Program-made: the position numbers and the translations under genes
Notes under the pieces: model-generated
Seen by the model: the letters and a program-made list of their open reading frames with translations, nothing else
Databases searched by the model: none
What the model was told of the DNA's origin: nothing
Shown here: piece after piece, positions 25,364 to 34,000 of the stretch
Position numbering within the stretch: position 1 is the stretch's first letter
Layout of the letters: the number at the start of each line of letters is the position of its first letter
NCBI RefSeq assembly: GCF_002803155.1
Contig: NZ_NNBP01000012.1
Span: 124,001 to 188,000, forward strand
Direction of reading: 5' to 3'
Length of the DNA: 64,000 nucleotides
DNA from: Streptomyces sp. CB02959
GTDB lineage: Bacteria; Actinomycetota; Actinomycetes; Streptomycetales; Streptomycetaceae

Positions 25364-26428
25364 ATGATCAACAGGCGTACGTTCGGCAGGGCGCTCGGCC
25401 TGGGTGCCGGCGGCGCGGTCGCCGCGACACTGGTGGGGGCGTCGGGGCCGGCGCACGCCTCGGCCGCACCGCGCCGGCCGGCCGGCGCGGCCGCCGCGAC
25501 CGCCGCCGGCCCCCGCGGGAGCGGCGGGTTCCCCCCGCTCAAGACCGTGCGGGCCGGTCTGCTGGAGGTCGGCTACGCCGAGGTCGGGCCGGCGCACGGG
25601 CCGCCGGTCATCTGCCTGCACGGCTGGCCGTACGACATCCACAGCTTCGCCGAGGTCGCGCCGCTCCTGGCGGCCGAGGGGCACCGGGTGATCGTTCCCT
25701 ATCTGCGCGGCCACGGCACGACGCGCTTCGTCTCCCCCCGGACCTTCAGGAACGGGCAGCAGTCGGCCCTCGCCCTCGACATCATCGCCCTGATGGACGC
25801 GCTGGGGCTGGAGAAGGCGGTGCTCGCCGGATTCGACTGGGGAGCCCGGACCGCGGACATCATCGCGGCGCTGTGGCCCGAACGCTGCAAGGCCCTGGTG
25901 TCGGTGGGCGGTTACCTCGTCGTCAACCTCGAAGCGAACCTCCAGCCGCTGGCCCCGGCGACCGAGCACGCCTGGTGGTACCAGTACTACTTCGCCACGG
26001 AGCGGGGCCGGATCGCCATGGAGGACGAGGCCAAGCGGCACGACCTGACCCGGCTGGTCTGGGACACCGTCTCCCCGACGTGGCACTTCGACGACGCCAC
26101 CTTCGCGCGCACGGCCGCCGCCTTCGACAACCCGGACTACGCCGCCGTCGTGATCCACAACTACCGCTGGCGACTGAGCCTCGCCGAGGGCGAACGGCGC
26201 TACGAGCCGTACGAGAAGCGGCTCGCCACCCGGCCGGTCGTCACCGTGCCGACGGTGACGCTCGACGCCGAGCGCGACCCGTTCACGGCTCCGGGCGACG
26301 GATCGGCGTACCGGGACAGGTTCGCGGGCCCGTACGACCACCGGACCCTGAAGGGCATCGGCCACAACCTGCCCCAGGAGGCACCCGAGGCGTTCGCCCG
26401 CGCCGTCATCGACGCCGGCCGCCTCTGA
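25364..26428 (+). CDS. Tat-exported alpha/beta hydrolase, epoxide hydrolase/dehalogenase type
   Basis: The product has 354 residues with a twin-arginine signal (NRRTFGRALGLGAGGAVA). The core has the oxyanion motif HGWPYD (H86), the nucleophile elbow GFDWGAR with D158, a cap region rich in Trp and Tyr, and the catalytic His H334 in GIGHNLPQE. An Asp nucleophile followed by Trp is the signature of epoxide hydrolases and haloalkane dehalogenases, not esterases. Export is uncommon for the class. GGAGGG lies upstream of ATG 25364. It is divergent from the cupin gene. Confidence 0.85.
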   Translation: MINRRTFGRALGLGAGGAVAATLVGASGPAHASAAPRRPAGAAAATAAGPRGSGGFPPLKTVRAGLLEVGYAEVGPAHGPPVICLHGWPYDIHSFAEVAPLLAAEGHRVIVPYLRGHGTTRFVSPRTFRNGQQSALALDIIALMDALGLEKAVLAGFDWGARTADIIAALWPERCKALVSVGGYLVVNLEANLQPLAPATEHAWWYQYYFATERGRIAMEDEAKRHDLTRLVWDTVSPTWHFDDATFARTAAAFDNPDYAAVVIHNYRWRLSLAEGERRYEPYEKRLATRPVVTVPTVTLDAERDPFTAPGDGSAYRDRFAGPYDHRTLKGIGHNLPQEAPEAFARAVIDAGRL

Positions 26429-26531
26429 CGGGCCGTCGACCGCCCGGCGGACACGGGTGCACACCGAAGCGTCCGGCCCGGCGGGAGCGCCGGGCCGGGT
26501 ACGGGGCAAGCGAGCGAACAGGAGGCTGACG

Positions 26532-26723
26532 ATGCAGGACCACGGCACACAGGACGGCGACTCGGTGGTGCGCCGGGCGCGGTTCGGCGCACTGCCCGAG
26601 CGGATCGCCTACGAGGACATGGTCGAGATGAAGGCGGCCTCGCCGAGGGACCCGGAGCGCGACACCGGCACCCCCGGGGCGGGGAACCTCCTCGCCTGCC
26701 TGGCGTGGGACCTGGTGCTCTGA
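26532..26723 (+). CDS. Small hypothetical protein
   Basis: The product has 63 residues. GGAGGCTGACG directly precedes ATG 26532, which supports a real start. The peptide is acidic and polar in the middle (PERIAYEDMVEMKA) and ends with a short hydrophobic stretch, LLACLAWDLVL. It has no recognised domain and no cysteine pair for metal binding. It lies about 100 bases after the hydrolase gene and ends shortly before the ABC-F promoter. Codon use is normal for the window. Confidence 0.6.
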   Translation: MQDHGTQDGDSVVRRARFGALPERIAYEDMVEMKAASPRDPERDTGTPGAGNLLACLAWDLVL

Positions 26724-26784
26724 AGCGCGCCCTCCGCCGCCGCGCGGCGGCGGAGGGGCGGCGGAGGGGCGGCGGAAAAAACCT

Positions 26785-26814
26785 TTCGGACGGCCGCGCG
26801 GTGCCTGGTACGGT
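26785..26814 (+). promoter_or_regulatory. Candidate promoter of the ABC-F leader (WblC/WhiB7-like layout)
   Basis: TTCGGA (26785-26790) and TACGGT (26809-26814) with 18 bases between fit a vegetative promoter. AAAAAA immediately upstream of the -35 is unusual in this GC-rich DNA and resembles the AT-rich tract that WblC/WhiB7 uses at antibiotic-induced promoters. WblC control is inference. Confidence 0.45.
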
Positions 26815-26850
26815 GGCCGCGGCAGTGATCCTTCGTAGAGGAGTCCAGAC

Positions 26851-26880
26851 ATGGCGGGTGACGACGACATCTCCGGGTGA
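26851..26880 (+). CDS. Leader peptide MAGDDDISG ahead of the ABC-F gene
   Basis: A 9-codon ORF with GAGGAG eight bases upstream lies 36 bases after the candidate -10. Its last codons and stop sit inside a small hairpin (TCCGGGT 26872-26878 with ACCCGGA 26882-26888). The position and the following terminator-like hairpin fit a leader peptide for ribosome-mediated attenuation, common ahead of antibiotic-resistance ABC-F genes. Confidence 0.55.
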   Translation: MAGDDDISG

Positions 26881-26895
26881 GACCCGGATCTGATC

Positions 26896-26956
26896 GACCA
26901 CCGGCAGGCGCACCTTCGCAGTGCCGCCGCTGTGGTCACCTCGTCGTCCCCTTTTT
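26896..26956 (+). terminator. Attenuator-like hairpin plus T-tract in the ABC-F leader
   Basis: GACCAC (26896-26901) pairs with GTGGTC (26932-26937), with further GGC/GCC and CAC/GTG pairing inside. CCCCTTTTT follows, ending at 26956, one of very few T-tracts in the window. It lies between the leader ORF and the ABC-F start at 27051, so readthrough would be needed for expression. The 26724-27050 interval is otherwise leader RNA. Confidence 0.55.
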
Positions 26957-27050
26957 CCTGTCTCAGGTGCAGTGCCCTTCGCACGGCGGTTTCCGTATCG
27001 CGGCTTCCCCGGGGGAGCGCTCTGCCCTCATTTCCCCACGAGGTCATCCC

Positions 27051-28685
27051 ATGTCCGACGCTTCCCTCATCTGCTCCCAGCTGACCTTCTCCTGGCCCGA
27101 CGACACCCCGGTCTTCGCGGGCCTGTCCTTCACCGTCGGCGCCGGCCATACCGGCCTGGTGGCACCCAACGGCTCCGGCAAGAGCACCCTGCTGAAGCTG
27201 ATCGCCGGTGAACTCCGCCCCACGGCAGGCGCGTTGACCGTGAACGGCACGATCGGCTACCTCCCGCAGACCCTCCCCCTGACCGGTGAACCGACGGTGG
27301 CCGAGGTGCTCGGCGTCGACGCGGTGATCCGCGCCATCGACGCCGTCGAGTCCGGTGACGTGGGCGAGGAGCACTTCACGACCATCGGCGACGACTGGGA
27401 CATCGAGGAGCGCACCCGCGCCCAGCTCGACCGGCTCGGCCTCGGCCACCTCGCCCTCGACCGGACCCTGGGCACCCTCAGCGGCGGCCAGATCGTCAGC
27501 CTCGGCCTGGCGGCGCAGCTGCTCAAGCGCCCCGACGTGCTGCTGCTGGACGAACCGACAAACAACCTCGACCTCGAAGCCCGCCACCGGCTCTACGACG
27601 TGCTCTCGGACTGGAACGGCAGCCTGCTGCTCGTCAGCCACGACCGGGCCCTGCTGGACCGCATGGAACGCATCGCCGAACTCGACCGCGGTGAACTGCG
27701 GCTGTACGGCGGCAACTTCACCCAGTACCAGGAGGCCGTACGGGCCGAGCAGGAGGTCGCGGAGAAGAACGTACGCAACGCCGAACAGGAGCTGAAGCGG
27801 GAGAAGCGCGAGATGCAGCAGGCCCGCGAACGGGCCGAGCGGCGCGCGAGCAACGCCGCCCGCAACCTCAAGAACGCCGGACTGCCGCGCATCTTCGCCG
27901 GGAACATGAAGCGCGGCGCCCAGGAGTCCGCCGGCCGGGCGGGCCAGATGCACGCCACCCGCGTGAACGAGGCACAGGCCCGGCTCGACGAGGCGGGGCG
28001 CGCCGTGCGGGACGAGCAGCGGCTCGTCCTGGAACTGCCCGACACCGACGTCCCCGCCGGACGCACCGTCGTTCTGGGCGAGCGGATGCAGATCCGACGC
28101 GGCGAGCGGAACCTGTTCGCGGGGGACGGCGTCGACCTCACGATCCGCGGGCCCGAACGCATCGCGCTCACCGGCCCCAACGGCGCGGGCAAGACCACCC
28201 TGCTGCGGATGACCTCCGGCGAACTCGCCCTGGAGAGCGGGGACATCAAGCGGGCCGACGGGCGGATCGCCGTCCTGTCGCAGCGCCTGGACCTGCTCGA
28301 CCCCGACCGCACCGTGGCCGAGAACTTCGCGGTGTTCGCCCCGCGGCGGCCGGAGGCGGAGCGGATGAACCTGCTCGCGCGGTTCCTGTTCCGCGGCCCC
28401 CGCGCGCACCTGCCGGTGCGCGTCCTCTCCGGCGGCGAACGGCTGCGCGCCACCCTCGCCTGCGTGCTGTGCGCCGAACCGGCCCCGCAGCTGCTGCTGC
28501 TGGACGAGCCGACGAACAACCTCGACCTGGTCGGCGCGGGCCAGCTGGAGAGCGCCCTGGCGTGCTACCGCGGCGCGTTCGTGGTGGTCAGCCACGACGA
28601 GCGGTTCCTCGCGCGGATCGGCGTCGACCGGTGGCTGCGGGTCGCCGACGGCGAGCTGACGGAGACGGGGGCGCCGCACTCCTGA
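27051..28685 (+). CDS. ABC-F subfamily ATPase, probable ribosome-protection factor
   Basis: The product has 544 residues, two fused ATPase domains and no membrane segment. Domain 1 has Walker A NGSGKST (about 40-46), signature LSGGQ (143-147) and Walker B LLLDEPTNNLD (163-173). Domain 2 has NGAGKTT (about 375), LSGGE and LLLLDEPTNNLD. Between them is a long charged linker (about 225-325) with many Arg/Lys/Glu, the part that reaches the ribosomal P-site and peptidyl-transferase centre in antibiotic-resistance ABC-F proteins. GAGGT precedes ATG 27051. The attenuator-like leader and a second ABC-F gene next door favour an inducible resistance role. The drug class cannot be told. Confidence 0.85.
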   Translation: MSDASLICSQLTFSWPDDTPVFAGLSFTVGAGHTGLVAPNGSGKSTLLKLIAGELRPTAGALTVNGTIGYLPQTLPLTGEPTVAEVLGVDAVIRAIDAVESGDVGEEHFTTIGDDWDIEERTRAQLDRLGLGHLALDRTLGTLSGGQIVSLGLAAQLLKRPDVLLLDEPTNNLDLEARHRLYDVLSDWNGSLLLVSHDRALLDRMERIAELDRGELRLYGGNFTQYQEAVRAEQEVAEKNVRNAEQELKREKREMQQARERAERRASNAARNLKNAGLPRIFAGNMKRGAQESAGRAGQMHATRVNEAQARLDEAGRAVRDEQRLVLELPDTDVPAGRTVVLGERMQIRRGERNLFAGDGVDLTIRGPERIALTGPNGAGKTTLLRMTSGELALESGDIKRADGRIAVLSQRLDLLDPDRTVAENFAVFAPRRPEAERMNLLARFLFRGPRAHLPVRVLSGGERLRATLACVLCAEPAPQLLLLDEPTNNLDLVGAGQLESALACYRGAFVVVSHDERFLARIGVDRWLRVADGELTETGAPHS

Positions 28686-28765
28686 GCCGCCGACGTGCCG
28701 CCCGTGCCCACGCCCGAGGTACCGCACCCGGTGGGCCCAGAAACGACCACGTCGGACGGATCACC

Positions 28766-30427
28766 ATGCCCCACCCCGCCCTGCTCGCACACGACATCGT
28801 CCGCACCCTCGGCACCCGCCGGGTCCTCGACGGAGTCGGCCTCACCGCCTCGCCCGGCCACCGGATCGGGCTGATCGGCGAGAACGGCGTCGGCAAGACG
28901 ACGCTGCTGCGCATCCTCGCCGGTGCCGACGAGCCCGACTCGGGCAGCGTCCTGCGCCCGCCCGACCTCGGCTACCTGCACCAGGAGATGCCGTTCGACG
29001 CCGGGGCGACGATCGCCGACGTCCTGGACGACGCCCTGCGCGAGGCCCGCGAGACCCTCGCGGAGATCGACCGCCTCGCCCAGGACCTGGCCCGCACCCC
29101 CGAGGACACCCCCGGCCACCCGGACCTGCTCGACGCCTACGCGCGGCACCTCGAAGCCGCCCAGCAGCGCGAGGTGTGGGACGCCGACCGGCGCGCCGCG
29201 CTCGTGCTGGACGGGATCGGCCTCGGCGCGCTGCCGCACGAGCGGCCCCTCGGCTCCCTCTCCGGCGGCCAGCGCGGCCGCCTCGCGCTGGCCGCGCTGC
29301 TGGTGCGCAGGCCGTCCGCACTGCTGCTGGACGAGCCGACCAACCACCTCGACGACGGCGCCGCCGCCTTCCTGGAGGAGCAGCTGCGCGGCCTGCCCGG
29401 GGTCGTCGTGGCGGCCAGCCACGACCGGGCCTTCCTCGACGCCGTCTGCACCGACGTCGTCGACCTCGACCCGGCGGTGGACGGCCCGGTCCGCTACGGC
29501 GGCAACTACCGCGCCTACCTGGTGGAGAAGCGCGTCGAGCGGGAGCGCTGGCTGCGGCGGCACGCCGAGGAGCAGCAGGAGTTGGCGGCGCTGCGCCGCT
29601 CGGCGGAGGTCACGGCGCAGCTGGTCGCACCGGGCCGGGAACGGCGCGACAACGAGAAGATGGGCTACGGCCACCGCTCCGGGCGCGTACAGAACCAGAT
29701 CTCCCGGCGGGTGCGCAGCGCCACCCGCCGACTCCAGGAGCTCGAACGCGACCAGGTCGCGGCGCCGCCGCAGGTGCTGCGGCTGCGGCACACCCCGCTG
29801 GCCCGGCCGTCCGCGGAGGGCACCCTCGTCTCCCTGCGCCGGGTGCGGGTGCCGGGCCGGCTCGCCGTCGACCGCCTCGATGTGTCGTCGGCCGAGCGGC
29901 TGCTGGTCACCGGCGGCAACGGGGCGGGCAAGTCGACGCTGCTGGCGGTACTCGCCGGGCGCCTCGAAGCCGGCGGGGAGGTACGGCGACGGCAGGGCCT
30001 CACCGTGGGGATGCTGTCCCAGGACACCGTCTTCGACCTCCCGGACCGTACCGCCCGGGAGACCTACGAGAGCGTCCTCGGCGCCGAGCGGGCCGACGCG
30101 GTCCCGCTGGGCATGCTGGGGCTGCTGCACGAGGCGGACCTCGGCAAACCGGTGGGGCACCTGTCGGTCGGGCAGCGCCGCCGGCTCGCCCTGGCGCTCC
30201 TGATGGCCCGCCCGCCGGCGCTGCTGCTGCTCGACGAGCCGACGAACCATCTCTCCCCGCGCCTGTGCGACGAGTTGGAGTCCGCGCTGGGCACGGGTCC
30301 CGGCGCGATCGTGCTGGCCAGCCACGACCGCTGGCTGCGGCGGCGCTGGCCGGGCCGGGAGATCCATCTGAACGCCGCGGAAGGAGCGCCCGGCGGGCCT
30401 GGCCGGCGATCCTTGCGAGCGCCATAG
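28766..30427 (+). CDS. Second ABC-F subfamily ATPase, translation/antibiotic-resistance type
   Basis: The product has 553 residues. Domain 1 shows GENGVGKTT (about 38-46), LSGGQRGRLALA and LLLDEPTNHLD (about 187). A linker of about 80 residues rich in Arg follows (RRDNEKMGYGHRSGRVQNQI). Domain 2 shows GGNGAGKST (about 382), a variant signature LSVGQRRRLALAL and LLLLDEPTNHLS. The layout is that of streptomycete macrolide/lincosamide/pleuromutilin-type resistance factors as well as housekeeping members. GGACGGA precedes ATG 28766. It lies 80 bases after the first ABC-F gene and probably shares its leader-controlled transcript. The two proteins are diverged, not recent copies. Confidence 0.85.
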   Translation: MPHPALLAHDIVRTLGTRRVLDGVGLTASPGHRIGLIGENGVGKTTLLRILAGADEPDSGSVLRPPDLGYLHQEMPFDAGATIADVLDDALREARETLAEIDRLAQDLARTPEDTPGHPDLLDAYARHLEAAQQREVWDADRRAALVLDGIGLGALPHERPLGSLSGGQRGRLALAALLVRRPSALLLDEPTNHLDDGAAAFLEEQLRGLPGVVVAASHDRAFLDAVCTDVVDLDPAVDGPVRYGGNYRAYLVEKRVERERWLRRHAEEQQELAALRRSAEVTAQLVAPGRERRDNEKMGYGHRSGRVQNQISRRVRSATRRLQELERDQVAAPPQVLRLRHTPLARPSAEGTLVSLRRVRVPGRLAVDRLDVSSAERLLVTGGNGAGKSTLLAVLAGRLEAGGEVRRRQGLTVGMLSQDTVFDLPDRTARETYESVLGAERADAVPLGMLGLLHEADLGKPVGHLSVGQRRRLALALLMARPPALLLLDEPTNHLSPRLCDELESALGTGPGAIVLASHDRWLRRRWPGREIHLNAAEGAPGGPGRRSLRAP

Positions 30428-30447
30428 TCACCCGTCAAGATGGTGAC

Positions 30448-31008
30448 GTGAACCTGGATCATGTCTTTGTGTGCGGCAATCCGGCCCTGGACTTCGCGGC
30501 CACGCTCCGGGCCCGCCGCACGGCGCGGTTCGAGATGTTCGCGACACCGGACCGGCTCGACGCCTGGTACGTGGAGTCCGGCCTCGTCGACGCCGTCTCG
30601 CCCGCCCGGCAGGCCGACGTGGAGCGGGCGACGGCGGTACGGGAGGCCGTCTACCGGCTGATCACGGCCCGGCGCCGCGGCGCGGACTTCGACGACGAGG
30701 CGCTGGCCGCGGTCAACGACGCGGCCCGCAGGGCTCCCGCGGCACCGCAGCTGACCCACTCCGGCCGCTGGACGGCGGCGACGCAGCGCGAAGCGCTGTC
30801 CGCCGTCGCCCGGCACGCGGTGGAACTGCTGAGCGGCCCGGACGTCCCCCTGCTCAAGGAGTGCGGCAACCCCGAGTGCACCCGCGTCTACGTCGACCGC
30901 TCGCGCGGCAGCCGGCGCCAGTGGTGCGGCATGGAGTCCTGCGGCAACAAGCTCAAGGCCGCCGCGTACCGCGCCCGCAGGAAGACCGCCGTCACCGCGG
31001 CGGGGTGA
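30448..31008 (+). CDS. CGNR zinc-finger-type putative transcriptional regulator
   Basis: The product has 186 residues from GTG 30448. The N-terminal ABATE-like domain (HVFVCGNPALDFAATL...ATAVREAVYRLI) is followed by a zinc finger: CGNPECTRVYVD, then QWCGMESCGNKLKAAAYRARR. The family name comes from a final CGNR, which here is CGNK. Four cysteines for zinc are kept. The family is annotated as stress-linked DNA-binding proteins with little functional work. It starts 20 bases after the second ABC-F gene, so it may belong to that transcript and its control. Confidence 0.8.
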   Translation: MNLDHVFVCGNPALDFAATLRARRTARFEMFATPDRLDAWYVESGLVDAVSPARQADVERATAVREAVYRLITARRRGADFDDEALAAVNDAARRAPAAPQLTHSGRWTAATQREALSAVARHAVELLSGPDVPLLKECGNPECTRVYVDRSRGSRRQWCGMESCGNKLKAAAYRARRKTAVTAAG

Positions 31009-31030
31009 CCGCACCGATCGCGGACACACC

Positions 31031-34000
31031 CTAGGACACCGTGAGGGTCTCCTCCTCGCCGGTGAAGGTCCGCCAGAGTTCCGCGTAGCGGCCGCCGCGG
31101 GCGAGCAGTTGGGCGTGGGTGCCGTCCTCGATGATCCGGCCGTGGTCGAGCACCACCACCCGGTCGGCGCGGGCGGCGGTGGTGAGCCGGTGGGCCACGA
31201 CGAGGGTGGTGCGGCGGCCGGTGAGGCGGTCGGTGGCTTGGTTGACGACGGCTTCGGTGGCCAGGTCCAGGGCGGCGGTGGCCTCGTCGAGCAGCAGCAC
31301 GTCCGGGTCGGTGAGTTCGGCGCGGGCCAGGGCGAGGAGTTGGCGCTGGCCGGCGGAGAGGTTGCGGCCGCGCTCGGCGATCTCGTGGAGGTAGCCGCCG
31401 TCGAGGGTGGCGATCATGCCGTGTGCGCCGACCGCCCGGGCGGCGGCCTCCACCTCGGCGTCGGTGGCCTCCGGGCGGCCGTAGGCGATGGCGTCGCGGA
31501 CCGTGCCGGCGAAGAGGTAGGACTCCTGGGGGACGACGCCGAGCCGGCGGCGGTAGCCGGTCAGGTCCAGTTCGCGCAGGTCGGTGCCGTCGATGCGGAC
31601 CGCGCCCGCGGTCGGGTCGTAGAAGCGGGCGACGAGCTTGACGAGGGTGGACTTGCCGGCGCCGGTCTCGCCGACGAAGGCGACGGTCTGGCCGGCGGGG
31701 ATGGTGAGGTCGATGTCGGCCAGGGCCTGCTCGTCGTGGTCGCCGTAGTGGAAGTGGACGCCGTCGAAGGTGAGGTCGCCGCGCAGCGCGGGGACCTCGC
31801 GGGGGTGCTCGGCGGCCGGGGTGGAGGTGGGCTGGGCGAGGAGTTCGCCGATCCGGCCGAGCGAGACGGACGCCTGCTGGTAGCCGTCGAAGACCTGGGA
31901 GAGCTGCTGGACGGGGGCGAAGAACAGGTCGATGTAGAGGAGGTAGGCGACCAGGGCGCCGGCGGTGAGGGTGTGGCCGCCGACCCGGTCGGCGCCGACG
32001 ATCAGGACCAGGGCGGACGCCACGGACGACAGCAGCTGGACGAACGGGAAGTAGACGGATATCAGGAACTGGCCGCGCACCCGGGCCCGGCGGTAGGCGT
32101 CGCTGTGCGCGGCGTACCGCTCGGCGCCGTGTCCCTCGCGGCGGAACGCCTGGACTATCCGCAGCCCGGCGACGTTCTCCTGGAGGTCGCCGTTGACGGT
32201 GCTGATCCGCTCGCGGGCGAGTTCGTACGCCTTGACGCTGCGCTTGCGGAAGACGTAGGTGGCGAGGACCAGCGGGGGGAGGGTGGCGAAGACGACCAGG
32301 GCCAGCTGGACGTCGAGGGCGAGCAGGGCGAGCAGGATGCCGAAGAAGGTGAGGACCGAGACGACGGCGGTGACCAGGCCGGTCTGGAGGAACGTGGACA
32401 GGGCGTCGACGTCGGTCGTCATCCGCGTCATGATCTTGCCGGTCAGCTCGCGCTCGTAGTAGTCGAGGCCGAGGCGCTGGAGCTGGGCGAAGATCTTCAG
32501 GCGGAGGGAGTACAGGACCCGTTCGCCGGTGCGGCCGGTCATGCGGTTGGCGCCGATCTGGGCGACCCACTGGGCGGCCACCACCGCCAGGGCGAGCCCG
32601 GCGGCGGTCCAGACGCCGGCCAGGATGCCGCGTCGGACGCCGTCGTCGATGCCCTGCCGGATGAGGACCGGCAGCAGCAGCGAGGCGACCGCGTCCACGG
32701 CGACCAGGAGGAGGGCCAGGGCGAGCGGCCCGCCGAAGCCGTGCAGCAGCCGGCGCAGGCCGTAGGAGCGCTCGGGGCGGACCGCGGCGGCCTCGTCGAT
32801 GCCGGGGGTGTCGTCGGCCGGGGGCAGCGCGGCGACCTGCGCGAGGAGTTCGGGGGTGGCCGGGCTGCCGGCCACCGCGGCGGCGATGCCGGGGCCGGCG
32901 GCGGTGGCCGCGCGGGGGGCGGTGCCGGCGGCGCCCGCCTCGGCCTCCTCCTCGCGGCGGACCCACAGCTCGGGGGTGATGCCGCCGGTGGCGGCCGCGG
33001 CGGCGGTGGGGTCGGCGGGCTCCTCCGGGTCGGCGTCGACCAGGGCGCCGGGGCGGCGGGGGGTGCCGTCGGGGTGCGTCCGGTCGCGGTCGGCGGCGGG
33101 CTCCAGCAGGCCGGTCGTCCCGGACGCCGCGTACTCGCCGTCGAAGCTCCCCGAGCTCTCGGCTCCGTTCGAGCGGGACAGGTCCCAACCCGCCGCCGCG
33201 CCGGCGGGGTCGTGCGGGACGCCGCCCAGCTCTTCCGGGTCGGTCAGCAGCTGGCGGTACAGGGCGCAGCGTTCGGCCAGCTCCTCCTGGGTGCCGATGT
33301 CGGCGAGCCGGCCGCCGTCGAGGACCGCGACCCGGTCGGCGAGCGCCAGGGTGGAGGCACGGTGGGCGATCAGCAGGGTGGTGCGGCCGGCCATGACGCC
33401 GCGCAGCGCCTCGTGGATCTCGTGCTCGACCCGGGCGTCGACCGCGGAGGTGGCGTCGTCGAGGACGAGCAGCCGGGGGTCGGTGAGGATGGCGCGGGCC
33501 AGGGCTATGCGCTGCCGTTGGCCGCCGGAGAGGGTCAGGCCCTGTTCGCCGACCTTGGTGTCGTAGCCGTGGGGCAGCTCCTCGATGAAGCCTTCGGCCT
33601 GGGCGGCGCGGGCGGCGGCGCGGATCTGCTCGTCGGTGGCCTCGGGGTGTCCGTAGGCGATGTTGTCGCGTAGGGAGTCGGAGAACAGGAAGCTGCTCTC
33701 GGGGACCAGGCCGATGGCGGCGCGCAGCGATTCCAGGGTGAGGTCGCGGACGTCGTGGCCGCCGACCAGGACGCGGCCGCCGGTGACGTCGTAGAAGCGG
33801 GGCAGCAGCAGGGAGACGGTGGACTTGCCGCTGCCGGAGGCGCCGATGACGGCGACCGTCTCGCCGGCTTCGATGCGGAGGGAGAACTCGTCGAGGACGC
33901 GGCGGACGGGGCGGACGGGGCGGGCGGGGCGGACGGAGCGGACGGCGGGCGCGCCGCCGGTGCCGGCACCGTCCTGCCCGTCCTGCCCGTCCTGCCCGTC

